NCBI GenBank assembly: GCA_013396755.1
Contig: VWZF01005684.1
Location: forward strand, 644,601 to 708,600
Direction of reading: 5' to 3'
Length of the DNA: 64,000 bases
DNA from: Sclerurus mexicanus
Lineage: Eukaryota > Chordata > Aves > Passeriformes > Furnariidae
In this document: positions 23,881 through 37,690 of the stretch, in pieces
Layout: each line of letters opens with the position of its first letter
How positions within the stretch are numbered: the first letter of the stretch is position 1
Notes under the pieces: model-generated
Database searches by the model: none
Seen by the model: only the letters and a program-made list of their open reading frames with translations
Told to the model about the DNA's origin: nothing
Made by a program: the position numbers and the translations under genes

Positions 23881-26800
23881 ATCACTCCACTGTGCTGGTT
23901 CGAGACAAAGAGCTGCCAAGAGAAACAGCACAGCATCCCTCTGCACTGTCCATGGTGGCATCTTCGTGGACCTGCCTGAAGCATGGAAGCCTTCTGCAGC
24001 TGAGCTAAAGGCAGCTGGAAGGGGAACTTGTCAGGGAAGCTGCAAAGCATCCTGCATATTTTCTGCCTGGAGTAGAATTACAAGGAATTTTCGAATGTAC
24101 TTGACATAGGTGTATTTTAATTAAAGGTAAAATTCCAGCAGGTATTATTGAAATACTTAGTCTTGGGTTCCATTGAGTTTTGGAGAACCGGCCAGAAAAA
24201 AAACCAAAACAATTAAACAAATCAAAAAACACCAAGAATCCCAACAGGTAATAACTTAATACTAGAGAAAAGTTGATAGTAACAGAAGTGAAGCTAAAAA
24301 TATAAAGAGCATTAAAAAACTAAAGTAATTCTAATACAGCAGAATAAAAACAGCAAACCAACCAGCTATATAGATCCCAGTTGTCAGTTGAAATGCTTTG
24401 AAAAAGACTGTAGAAAATGTAGATTTTTATCTTTATTTTGCCTTGTGAACTAATTGCTTCTGAAGGAAAAGAAGATATTATCATAGTGATGGTACCGAGA
24501 TAGAACAGAAAGAAGCACGTGTTCTCCCTGATCACCACCCCATAGCAGTCATTAAAAACAAAGAGGAAAGATTTTTCTGTCTATAATAGTTGGACTCATT
24601 AACATATCAGCTACTCCTCCTTTGATTTAATGGAACATCAAACAGGTTATGCTCCCACTTATAGTCATTAGGCTTGAAGTGCTGATTGCTGAATATTCAA
24701 GGCCTTCAGCTTCTCTGTGGCACCATCATGAGGAATGCCCATAGGTGTCTTTCCTACTGTTCAACAGTTGCATTTGAATGGACATTAAAAACATTATTGA
24801 CTTGCCAATGATTGAAGCTGATTTCTGGGCAGGTTCAAAAATTATATATATAAGCATATATAAGTATACATTTTTAAAAATTCCTAGGTTAGAACTTCTC
24901 CATATAATATATTAATGATTTAAAGCCACATTTAAACTTCTTAGCATGCTTACTTTCCTGTACACATTCTTGACAATTCTTATAAATAAAAATATTAGAG
25001 TTTATTTATGTTGACAATGGTTTTACATTATTTTGGGACAGCAACTATGAAACTGAAGGAAATTATAATTATGGCTGCCCTTAGAAAAACAGAATTTATA
25101 AATGGAATTTCTTCATGGATCTACTGTATTGTATGGGCTACACCACTGTTTGCTGTCCAGACATTTTGGTTCACTTTGGCAGGAAACACATCACCATTTT
25201 GGTGACAAAATAAGAGCTACTTCCCCTTAATTAAAGGGTTTTGATCTTTCTCTTGTTAGCAAAATGAAGTAAATGGTATGCTGTATGGTTTCTGCTTGGA
25301 CCACAACACCATGGAGTGTTACAGACTTTCCAGAAGTGATGGACTCAGATAAATGACTACTGATGAGAATTATATGTTGGTGGCCCCAAAAATTCTCCTT
25401 CTGGAGGCACAGTAGTCTCTGTTGGGGAGCCATGGAGCTCAGAACCCTAAAATACCTTAAGCTCTAACTTGTGCATCTGTTGAATGCACCAGCAAAAGAA
25501 AATTGTGGAAGTGCTTGAGTGGTGTTTTCATTTGGCTTTTATGTGGTTGCAGTGTGGCAATTAGTAATTTTAGACAATAAACAAGATGACAACTGCTTAG
25601 CAGCAGAAGGCAGAAAGAAAGAACTCATCAGTGCTGCCATACTCCCACTCCCATCATCCCATTCACATTATCTCCGTCACACATCATAATTGGAAGTTAA
25701 GGCAGCAGCTCTTTTTTACACAGCATAAAGATATACAAATAACAAGCACTAAATAAGAAACATCGCACCACATCAAGATTAACAAAAGTAATAATGCTGA
25801 CCTTGCTAACATTCAAGTCTTTTCAACTGCAAATAATCTTCCTTCCTGACAGGAAAGAGCAAGACACCTAATCCTGTAGCATGTTCATCACAGAAGAATT
25901 GCCACTCCTTCCCAATTAATCATTACCTGAGACAGTTCCCTTATACTGGAAAAGATTATTCTTTAGCCCTTTGCCAGCTAAGACCCCATGTACAGAGCAG
26001 ACAGCTAGAATTCTCTTAACTTTGGTCCAGCAAAACCCCTTGCATTCGAGATCTAGCATGTCACATTGACCCAGGCTCAAATGCCCCTTAAATGGCTGTT
26101 GGGTGCCCTTGTCCCAGTATCTTATAGAAAAGCATATTTAAATATTATTGAGGTTTTCTTTTGATCAAAACTAATGTCTATTTGCAGTTTGTGTAAACAC
26201 ACTTTGGGTAGAGCTTTAGTATGGTATAAAGATTAATGACCCTTTAGAGGAGTCCCGCAGATTTCATTTGTATTCTCCATGCTATGCTTTCACACTTTCA
26301 GAGAGCATTGCTGAACTTCTGAACCACTTTGTCAACCTTGTTAACTTGACAGTGATTTACATCTCTCTTAATTCATACTAGAATATCTTCAGCTGTAGTT
26401 ATTTGCTAGTTATTCTATTCAGGAGAGGAAGTTCTGGACTCACTGCCACGGCATAAGCTCTCAACATATCCACCTGCATAAATGACCCTGACTAAGAGCA
26501 CCCATTTTGTCAGCCCATGTTGGTACCCAAGTGTGTATATAATAAAAGTCAGATGTGTTGTATATTCTGTTTCCATTTCTCACAGACCTAGGTCTCTAAA
26601 ATCTTTCTCTTCCTCCCTGTAAGAAGAAACAGGATCCTCCTTCACAGAGAAGTATATATGTACAACCAGATGAGACAGTCAGCAGTGTTTATATCTATAT
26701 TCATGTGGGTTTTGTATAATGACTAGGAAAAAAGTTGGGAGTTCAAGGTTATGCCTAATGAAATTCTTGCACAGGCTGACACAGTTCCACCTGTGGTTAA

Positions 26801-27066
26801 AATTATTCCGTGTACTCTGACAGTGTACACAAACAGCATTCAACACCTCAATTCTGCAAAGATGTACTTGCCCTTACCTGGTGATACTGACAGTGTCTCT
26901 GAACAGGCAGGTTTCTAAGCCAGCAAGCTGCAGAAACATCTGCAACTGCTGCAAACTTTGCTGAACTATGTTTTTTATTGGAGAAGAGACTAAAGCAGGA
27001 AGTGACTGACTCATAGGGCATCACTGATTTTACAGAAGTGATGTTTTGTTCTGTTCTTGGGCTTAT
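23881..27066. other. Gene-free AT-rich DNA
   Basis: Nothing coding is recognised. The start (23881-24100) is GC-richer with overlapping short frames on both strands and may be more of an unidentified repeat. The stretch 24600-24830 is a unique block noted in the findings. Confidence 0.55.
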
Positions 27067-27497
27067 TGTCAGGGTTTAGGAATGGTACTCTCCAATTTAG
27101 CCTTCCCATTGAAACCACTCCAAACCATGCACTGCTCACATGCTCTCCCCTGCCCCTACCCTGCAGTAGTCTGGAGAGGAGAATTGGAGGCACAAAAGGT
27201 AAAGATCATGGGTTGAGATATGAACAATTTATTGGAAACAGCGATGAGATAAGAAAACAAAGAGTAACAGAAAGATACTAATGACAGAGGGTACAAGAAA
27301 AGAAACGTTATTGCTCACTGCAGAAATCCCCTACAATACCTGACTGCTCCCTCCACCATGCTACCCTGACCCATAAGAAAGCCTTTCCTCCAGACCCCTA
27401 AAAATGACATGAGGTGGTATAGAATAACCTCCAGGTCCTGGTCATGCCCCCTCCTGGCTGCTATGAAATTAACCCTGTCCTGGCCAGAACCAGGACA
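27067..27497 (-). mobile_element. Solo LTR of an endogenous retrovirus (431 bp)
   Basis: Read on the minus strand it opens TGTCCTGGTTCTGGCCAGGA and closes AACCCTGACA, the usual TG...CA ends. It resembles avian LTRs that open with TGTCCTGGTTT. A polyadenylation signal (AATAAA, minus) is at 27228-27233. The two flanks do not show a clear target duplication, so the ends may have decayed. No retroviral internal sequence adjoins it, and frames inside it are not genes. Confidence 0.75.
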
Positions 27498-30400
27498 CCT
27501 ACCAACATACCTTTTGAGACCATGGGGCACTGGAATGCAGATGCTGTCAGCTGGAGAGTGATCTCAATATTGCACCTCTTAAACTTACTGAGTACCTCTT
27601 ATCTCTTTCTTTTTTACATATATTGAAAAAGTAGATATCTCCCTTCAAGATCAGATTAGCTGTCTTTAAGGTACCATTACATTCCTTTTTTTTAGGCAAG
27701 GATGAGCAAGCTCAGCTTCTTTCCAGTGCGTGTTGTGGCTATGTGGTTCTAGTTACTACTTTGTTAAGAGCAGAAAAAAAGCCTTGAGCAAGACAAAATG
27801 TATGGACTTTGTTTCAACAGTGCATTAATGTTTCTAATTGATTTTTGCTTGATATGAAACGTAGGCTAAGTGATATGGATAATATCTGTCAGTGAAAGAC
27901 TATAAAAACATGCTCCTAAGCTCAGCACTGGATGGGAGGGTTCAACTTCAATTGGTTATTAATAGAGCAATATAAATATTTCTCAGTTGCTGCTTCCTAA
28001 AACACAATATTTTCCTTTCCCTTACAATGACACCATACTCTCCCCATCACAGTGTATGTCATATTGTGCTTCTCTGGACCAAAACCGAAGACGGTAATTG
28101 GCATCCAATCCACTTGTTCCATATAGGCACTTTATTATTTACATTTCCATTGATATTAAGGTAAACTGTGCCATGGACAATATATGCATTTGATTATGTA
28201 TTGTCATTTACAATCACTATTTGAGATCAAAAGACTGTAATAATTTCTTTTACTACTGTTATATTGATTTCATTTGATATTAATCTTTTTACTGGAAATT
28301 GTGTCTAGCTGTTGCTACAAACAGATAACCCATCTACAAAAAGTTTGGAAAAGAGCACAACCCCTCCACCAGAAAAAAAAAAACAACAATCCACCAACAA
28401 ATTTATTACATCATTTGCTGCTTTAGGATGTTATATCTTTATATTTGTTATATCTTTAACATGCTTTTACTCTAAGCCTTCTGAAGCGTGTTAGATGGTG
28501 TGACCTACTACAATATTGACATATTTCAAGAAATTTTACTATTCCTTCAGATACGATTGACCTCTTTGACATTTTTTAATCCTTAATCCAGTGTATCTAA
28601 ATGCATTTCTTTTACTTTAAGGAACTATCAGAGTATATACTTTCCACATACTTTGAGAGATGGTAAGAGAACATCTGGAGAGGCCCAAGCTGTGAATGAT
28701 ATGGATTTTGGCTTTTCAGTTTCCATCTGTAGGAATGTATGGCACTTAGACATCTATAGACTTCCATGAGGTTAGAAATTAGTGTGTTGTACCAAATCCT
28801 TACAAGGACAGGAACTGAGGATGCATCTGGGTCAAATAACTTCATGAACTTCAATATTATATGTATATCTAAGGCAAATTACATATATATCTGGGGAGGT
28901 TTTTTAGATGTGTATGTTGCTCTTACAGATCTACCACAAAGATCAGTAAAGAAAGGCAGCACATCTTGGCAGACTGGCAGAAACAAATGTAGACAAGCAA
29001 CATTTACCTCAAACCCCATAACCAGGTCTGAAAAGAAGCAACAGAGTCCCACAAACTCCAGATGAGACACAACTGCTGTTCTGGTATGGTGCCTCCATTG
29101 GAAGTGTCCAACAGCGGTACTTGGCCTCGGGATCTTCCCCTCTTGTCTCCCTTGCCATAAGGTACCCTGCCATCTCATTTGTGCTATGCTAGTCCAGCTG
29201 GTTTTTGTTATGGTATGTGAGCTCCCCTTGATGGGAAAAGATCAGCAGGAAGCTTGTAAGAGGCAACAGTAGTCTATAATTCTAAGTCTGAATTTTAAGA
29301 CTAAAAATGACAAATGCGGTCATTTAGTTATATTGAGAGTTTCCCCACAAAAGAAAATAAAATTACTTCTGAGTTTTATATTTTTTCCACTTGAATCTTC
29401 ACAACAGTGAAATTTGGGTAGTGCTACTACTACGACTGTCAGGTAAAAATTTATGGTGTGGTTCACAAAAATGATATGGGAACTGAGAATAAGGCAAGGA
29501 GCTCTGGTTTGGATAAAGGCATCACCCTTGTAAAGTAATAGTTTTTATTCTTTGAAGGAACTTGCTCTGTTTTAACATTCTTTAAAAGTGCAGACTCAGA
29601 TTATGAGAACATAGTATTTGTTGAAAGGCAGCTGCTTTCCATATACTCTATCATCTGTTATATTTATCTAGAATAAGAATCGTTTAGTATTTGACTATTT
29701 AAGTTTCTGTGAGAGTTAGGCTTACTAGCACTATTAATAATTCTACAAATCATAACAGAAAAGTAAATTTTCATAAAATACACATTACTTTCCTGCATTG
29801 TTTTTTTTTAAAATCAATTGATTGTCTAAGTGGAAATTATAAATGTTCCTACAGATCTTTTCTTTAGTCACTGGAGGAGACTTGTACATAAAAGGCTTAT
29901 TTGCATTATTTTTATATCCTTATATTTTAAAAGAACTCAGTCTTTAAACCTCAAAAAGAACAAAATCAACAAAAGCATTTGTTGCTTCATGTGATATATC
30001 AAAACCATAAATGTATATTAAGTTGCTTACACATAACACTTTATGCCCTAGCAAACTTTGCAGGAAATTGAGATCGAAGAAGACTGAAAGTTTGTTTTTA
30101 TTTTAAACATTATGGTCTTTTGTATTAATATTAATCAAGCATTGCACAAAATCAACAACAGTTTGAATTAAGAAATTGGATATCAGAATAAAATCTCTGA
30201 AAGGGGCTTTTTCATCAATAGGAATCTGAACTCATTTTCTAGTAGGCAAAAAATAACAGTTGTTGCTTGGTTGTTGGGTTTTTGGGGTGTTTTTGTTTGT
30301 TTTTGTTTTAATATATTTTTAATGTATCTGAAAAAGAATCATAGTTTCAGACAGACTGCAAAATAGCTTAAGTTCCTGTCACTAGGAACTCTGGATTGTT

Positions 30401-33400
30401 TTGAAATTCAAATACCAAACCAAAAGTACTCATCACTTATGAAAGTTTCTTTGTATACTTTCAGGGAGACATAAAAGACACATCCTCAAGCAGAAAAAAA
30501 TTAGGGCTTCCAATAGATCAAGTCATTATTACTCTAATTTAATGCATTGCATCAACAGGAGATATTTACAGTGTTAAAAATGGTGATAACACCTTTAAAA
30601 AGGTAGAATTTTCAGCCAATATTTGTTACGTGATCTAACAGGTAGAGCATCCCAGCCTGCCTATGGTTAGCATAGAGATCCCTACAATGTGTCTTTCTTT
30701 AAGGTCCTCCATATCTCTCCCAGTAGCTCAATGAATTTATTTTTTTTGGGGGGGGGTGGGGGGGCGGAGTGTGTGAATTGTTAGCCCACCAAAATAAGGA
30801 GGTCTGGAGAACAAATTCGTACAAAATGTTAATTTAAAGCCTTCTGAGCAAGAGTGGGTATACTGAATCCAACTTCCATAGTCTGGGTGAATGCTGCACT
30901 TGCAAGGTTAAAAAGAGGTCTGCAACCCGGTGGTAATTTTTCTTAAATGTGGCTTCTTTTTGTTTGATTGTGTTTTAAATGGATGTAGCTATATTTTTGG
31001 CTTTCAAGCCCTGAGACCACAGCTGATCAACATGTGACATGGGCAGAGAAGCAGATAGTTTCATAGTCTCACTTAGGCCTGAGCATAAACAAGCAGAGCT
31101 GGAGTAGAAAAGTCCCTCCTGCCTGGAGAATGGGCAGAAGTAAAATCCTCTGCTCCCCAAAATTCTCTAGGTCAGAGTTATCTACAAAGCTTCATTGCTT
31201 CAGGAATGAAGGAAGGACAACTGAGCAGAGGTTTTGGGGTTGCAGCTTGGCTTGCAGTCTGTCTAACACCTCTTCTGATCTTTCATCCTCCTTGTGTGCA
31301 TGACCCAAACCAGCAAACCTGTCGTTGCTAGAACTAACCCTGCTACCCCAACTAGTTTGCAGTATGACTGCTGCAGCCAACAGAGAAGGCAATGCCCCTC
31401 TATCAAATGGAAATAGCAATTTTCTTCTCCCTTCTAGATATTTTGAAATATACAGATGAAAGTCTCTCACAGGAAGTAAGTTCCCACTTTAAAACAAACC
31501 CGCAATATTTTTTGCCTGCAATGAAACAAAGGTTACATGTTTCAAAAGTTTGCACAGTAAGTACTTACAAGCTGCACATTGTTTTTCATTACCAATGATT
31601 TGTTTTCTTGCAGAACAACTACTTCTAAAATATTAAACACAGTCAAAGTGACTAATGCATTTTTTTAATCTAAGAACCGCTCGATTAAATATTTACAAGG
31701 CACACAATTTTGATTTCTGCCGACAATAGTCAAAACTTGTGTATAAAGATTAATTACTTATAAAGTAAAACACATATTTTAAAAACTGACATTAAAATTG
31801 CATCTGCACTGTATAATGGATTTTATTGTACTCACTTCTGGTGGACTTTTGGTAAAGTTTTAGACTACTGATGGAAATGCGTTGTCTGAATTGACTAACA
31901 CTTGAACAAGTGGAAACCGAGAAGCAAACTGTATCTTGTACTTTTGGTTCTGATACATTCATTATACCCTATGGCTACCCAACTTTACAATGTAAAAAAT
32001 AGACAATTTTTGATTACATTAAATTACTGTGAATTATAATCTTACATCAAAAGGTATTCATATTTCAGCTAAAATTAAAAAAACTTTTTAAAAATAATCT
32101 CTGAAAGTAGTTGGGCTGTTTTAGATTTAAGATTTTTATTTCACTTTACAATTGAGGTTTCTAATGACAGAAAAATATATTTCTTTTACTATACCAAGAC
32201 TGCCCTCTAGAGTCTCACTGGGCCAAATTAATCGCTGGTGTAACCTCTCCAGATTATCTTTGAAATGCACATATCTTTACAGGCCTCATTATGCAGTGCT
32301 GCAATTTGAATGATACAACGCTCTTGAAAAAGTAGGTAATGCAGTTTCAAGACAAAGATGGTAATATTTTTTCACTTACTATGAGCTCTGACAACTCATT
32401 AAAAAAAATATTTGTAGCCCCTTTGCTGCAGGTATTTCATATTTCAATTGAGTCATAAAATATTAGAAAAATTATGAAAAAAGAGACTAGTTTAAATCTC
32501 TTCCTAAAACCACATGAGGGATGTGTTATGTCTATAAAAGATGACAGAGGGATTGCATGCATGGTAACTGAATTAGGCTCATACTTATTCTTTCTTTACA
32601 AGTGTTAAAAGGCAGCACTTCTCCTCTCTGAGGGTTGGATTAAGCTTCCACTGGAGCCAATGGCAAACCTTAAGTAATCAAGGAAACAGAATTATTGCAC
32701 TGATTGCCAGAAGCATTTGTATTGGGTTGTTAAATTAATAATGGCTATCTGGTTCAATAAACAGTTGTGTGTCCCATTAAACTGTAGCTGCACTGCTGCT
32801 TCTTATTACTTACCAATATATTATGCAAAAAAGGCAGGAGAAGGAGTACAAATGAAAAGTAAACAGGCCCACACAATATGATTTTAAAATATATGATGCA
32901 ATGAAACAAACTTGTAGCACACACTTTCAACCATATACCACCTCATATTATTGAAAGTCTCATTTTAAAATAATTAGATTAGATTAAAAGAATGTAATTC
33001 TCAATTATGACTGTAATTTAAATCTAAGAACATAATATATGATTTTATCTTTCTTCTCTCAAAGAACTGAATTTTCATTTTTTCCTGTTTCCTTGCTCCC
33101 AGTAGGAATGGCTTATTCAAATCAGGTTCCACTTTTCATTTTTTAAATATATTCTGAGGCAAATCTGGGATGAATAGCCCCATCAAGGTAACCGAAACTG
33201 GCTTGACTTAAATAAAGCCAAAAGGATTTGGCCCTACATTGATATTTACTGGAATCTGCATTTATTCAGTGCTGTTCTTTATTCTCATCATTCTGTAGGA
33301 AGTACCAGAAAAACCAATCTGGATCACAATAAATGGCACAGAATTAGTAATTGATTTTTTTTTAATTATAGTTTTGTTGAGAATAAACCCCAGTTACTTC

Positions 33401-36229
33401 ATCATTCTGTATTATATGGTCCCAAGTTCTAGTAATGTAACTGCACCTGTATTTGTCTTACCGGGGAGATCCAACACCATTCTCCTGTGACAAGCTATGC
33501 AGTTATTCTTGGTTACTGTGACTGCTATGTGAAGAGTTACAGCCAATTGTTTTGGACATTTAGGACTAATTTCACATGTTGAGGGCACAGCATGCAGAAG
33601 AAACACAACACACACAGGATGCACAAGTCTACTTTGTCTGAGTAGGTTGCAGGCAACTTGGAAAATATTTCCCTAGTGTAACAATGCAAAAACTTGCAAA
33701 CATTATGCTACACATCATAGACCTACATTGACAAAAACACCTACCAAATAAACTCTTTCTTTCATCTAAAAGAAATGATTGGAGTTTAATCTCAAGGCTG
33801 CTGCAGTCATTAGAAGTCTTTCCATTGCTGGCTTCTTACTCATCCCTTCTTATATGCTGTATACTTGAAATGGCAGGAATCAGTTTAGACCATCTCCTAA
33901 ACACATCTACACAATCTAATGATCACAGGACACTGGATAAGAATACAAAAGCCTGAGATATTTCTCTGTTGTTCCAGGAAACCACTTTTGATGTCACTTG
34001 CTTCACTATTTCCCTCGGCAATAATGGGTAAATATTCTATATTTCTTATTATCTCTTTCACATTGTAAAAAGTTCCCTAATATTATTTATATTTAGATCC
34101 TGTTTTTCTGACTATGCCTTGGAAATACTTGCAGTCATTCCCAACATCAAGATATGCTTCTATCTTTTAGGTAGTATTGATTTTTTAAATCCTCTAATTT
34201 TGTTGCTTTCAGGCTGATATTTTTCACCATTAGGCCATTTTTTCACTAAAACAGAAACAGATATAAAAGAGGCATTTTAAGAAAAAAAGCTTACTAGTAA
34301 TTTATCTGAAAGTCACATCAAACATTTTTCCCCACCTAGCCCTATTGCAACCATGATTTCAGAAATAATGGATAATTCATTGGATTTGGGTGCTAAACAA
34401 GAGTTGTTATATTTGCACTGTTTAGAAAGATAAGAGGCATTTTATATAACCACCTGCTGGAATACCTGCATGGAGAGCTCGAGTTTTGCACTGGACTGAA
34501 GAGCATCGTAACCATTAGCCTACAATTTACTCGGAGGCACTGCTGTCCCAGTGTCCCCAGCTGGAGCCGTTTCACTTTGTATGAAACCACTGTGATAAAG
34601 AGTGAGCTTGTGAGAATGAACCATTGGAAAGGTATCATTGCATTTAAGCTGGTAGACAAGAACACTCAATCTGTGTGTGTTCATGTGTGGTTGTATTCAT
34701 TTCAACACATGTCCATATAGCTAAATTAAGAAAGAAAAGGCTCCATGCAATTTTTTCCTTGGACTCTCAATTTCTTTCTACATATCATTGTAGTCAGGTA
34801 AGGATTAAAGATGTAGTATTTCTTCTACGATGCAGAACAGGATTTCTCTAGTGTAATCTAAAGTCAATTTTGAATTCTGGATGAATTCTTCACACGTAAC
34901 TGCCAAGGGCACAACACCATCCTGACTGCTGTGCCAAAAAGGAAACCTAAGTACTAACTGAAATTTTGTCCCTGTGTAGCAGAGGAGTCTGGTGGGTTAC
35001 CCAGCACAGGAGGTGCGTGTAGAAACCGTGTCTCTGAAGATAGAAGCATGTGCTATATTGCTCTGACTTCCCTGTGAGTCTGCACCAGTGGTATTGGAAT
35101 TAAGACAGATTTTGGAGTGATTAAAGCTCATATATTTGAAATTAATTTTCCAAAAGCATTTTAAAATAGCCACTTAGAAACTCTCCAGGTTGTGAGATAT
35201 TCTGTTGAGCTAGCATGGTCTCATTCTGAGTTTATATAATCTCCCCTGTAAATTCTGAAGTCTCTTCAGAACACCCTTCAAGATCTTTAAGAACACCTTT
35301 AAGGACCTTTCTGAATTCTTTTCTCTAATTAGGGCCACTCAGATAACAGATACAATCTACCTCTTGAATTTCTTGTTCTGTTACTCTTTAGATCCCAGAA
35401 GATGAACTGCTTATCCACCTCAGGAGTCCTTCACAGCTGATACTGACTTCATAGTCTCCACAACTTCTCACTCTTCCTTCACTGTGTGAAAGGCAAACAC
35501 AGACTCCTACAAGTAATCCTGAGTCTGCAGTTTGCTCTGATGCTTTTCCACAGGCTGCAGCACTACGTTTGTCCCAGGTCTAGCTTTACTAAATACAGAA
35601 ACAGCATCACCACCCACAGCTGGCCCCAAAGTCCTCCTTTCTACCCAATGTATGTGTGTACTAAATGTCTCCATCTGAAACCATGCTTGTACTCCCCAGT
35701 TCAGGCTTAACTTTGTAGCTCTTTCTTCTTATGGAACAAATTTCTTCTACTGCAAATAACTCCAAAAGTAAAGAAATACATTCATAAGCTGCAGTGGCAG
35801 AAAGCATAGCAGGGACTACATGATTTTGGTAATAAATGCACTCCTTTTATCCTTATTCCCAGCCTGGGGAAAAAAATCTACTTTTTTCTCTCAATAATTG
35901 CAGATGCTTATATTCCTAGAAACACAGAGAAAGGTGCATATAAATGCTGTTCAATAGACATAACTCTGTTCCTATAACTGATAAAGATCTTAAATGTGGT
36001 CCACTGGAACATAGGATTAGGATCGTCCTTGGCTTCTGGCTCTTGATATCACAGACAATGGTATCCTGAAACTGATCTAATAAATATATTTGAGTTGATT
36101 TCAAAATTAGGTCTTTTTAACTGCAAAGACTTCTCTGGAAGAACTAGGATAATGCTCAGGAACCTCATAATTTCAGATCTAAATGCATCTATAATCTTTT
36201 TATGTCTATGTCCTCTTATGCTAACATTG
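27498..36229. other. Gene-free AT-rich DNA
   Basis: No gene, RNA or definite transposable element is recognised over 8.7 kb. There is a T/G homopolymer patch at 30740-30767. The unique block 32600-32820 is mentioned in the findings. The right part, from about 35200, becomes pyrimidine-rich on the plus strand and may lead into the old LINE at 36.2 kb. Confidence 0.5.
30740..30767 (+). repeat. T-run followed by G-runs (possible G-quadruplex)
   Basis: Eight T are followed by nine G, one T, seven G, then CGG. Long G runs of this kind can fold as a quadruplex and are also prone to sequencing length error. Confidence 0.85.
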
Positions 36230-37690
36230 CCTTTTAATTAAAAAAGTTATTTCTCCTCACTGTGTTTACGCACTGGATATATTTATAGATTGCAATCATA
36301 GTCTCCTCCATATTGCAATCTACTTAGGTAAACAAGTCAGCCTTCTGCAGTGTCCTTTCCACAACGACGGGTTCTCTAGTTTTCTAGTCTTAGCCTCTCT
36401 GTGCATCTGATCCAGCTTCAGTTCATTGTTTCTGGGCACGGGTGGGAAGAATCACCTTCATTATAAAGCCTTGCAATATCAAAATGCAGTGCTGATAACC
36501 CTTCTCCACCTCTACTGCCTACCCCTGTAGTATTCCAGAAGTCTTCAGTATTGATGGAGCTTATGACTTTGCACCAGCGTCCTCAAAATAACTCCAACAC
36601 AATTTTGATGTTCAATCAAGAAAATATTAGCAAAGGTTGACTTGAAAGTTCATGAGCCTAACTGGTAACATTTCAACCTGCCCCTTTCAGCACTACCTTT
36701 TCCAGATGTTGCTTTCTTAATTTTGCTTGAGGTTTCCCATGTGGCACTTTTTCAGGTCCACTAATGTAAATCAAACTGACAAAATCTACTCCCTCTCTCA
36801 GTCCCACAAGATTTTGTTTTGATTTGTTCTTATCACACTTGTCTAATTGTCTAATTTTCTCTTTTCTTCTGAAAATTTTTCATCTGTACTTTCAAAATAT
36901 AATATACACTTGAGATGAGGTTCTAAGGCCTGCAACAATTTTAATCATATCCTCAGTCTCTTACAACACTAGCTCATACCCCAATATTGTTCTCCTCATC
37001 TGATTGCAAGACTATTGAAAACTCTTTCTTGCTATGTTTTAACTGGAGATTCCTTTGCCAGTTCTTTGAGGTTATTTGATTTCCCCCAGCTTGAATGCAA
37101 TAACATTTCTCGAGTGTTATTCATGTCCCAGTTGAAGCTATTTATGTTTCAAAAATCTTATTAACATTTTCCTCCTTTTGCTCCTACTAAAACATCACAT
37201 TATTTCAAACTGAATCAAAATATTTACTTAGTTTTAAGGCTAAACTGAAAATCCCTTCCATCTAGAGGGAGAAAGTCCAACAGATTCAAGTCTTCTTTAG
37301 TCCTTTGTCATTTGTTTTGCTGTTCTCTGCAAGGTCTACTTCTTGCTGAGTCTCTGCTTATTGCTAACATCCTTCTTGAAAAAACTATTCATCCAGTTAT
37401 ATTGAAGTCCTTTCCCATAATTTTTTTTCCAACTGGTCTGAGGCAAATTTTAATAACATCGGCACCTTGAGTTTGATGTCAAAGGCACTGAGACTTCATT
37501 CCTGGATCCACTATCCAGTTCCTTTTGTTTATTCAAGTTTACCTTCTTACTTAGGTACAGGTCTGTTTATATTTAGCCTTACACTTAGCTAAAGCTCAAT
37601 TGACTTGTGATCACTAAGTTTTCTTTCTGTTTTCCATTTCACTTGAATGTCCTCATCACTAACTAAAATGAAGCCTGAAATCTCCAGTTT
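36230..37690 (-). mobile_element. Ancient CR1/L3-like LINE remnant
   Basis: On the minus strand the order of short matches follows an old CR1/L3 LINE. AGTGATCACAAGTCAATTGAG (37594-37614), then AAGGCTAAATATAAA and GTGGATCCAGG, resembles the endonuclease-to-RT linker. Further on a degenerate segment near 36720-36810 resembles the RT region. Near 36300-36420 it resembles the 3' part (reversed AAACAAGTCAGCCTTCTG). No open frame survives. The call rests on remembered family text and is tentative; the edges are approximate. Confidence 0.45.

Noticed and set aside
23890..23905. GGTTCGAGAC, similar to a tRNA or SINE B box.
   Set aside because: No A box at the right distance and no cloverleaf can be seen.
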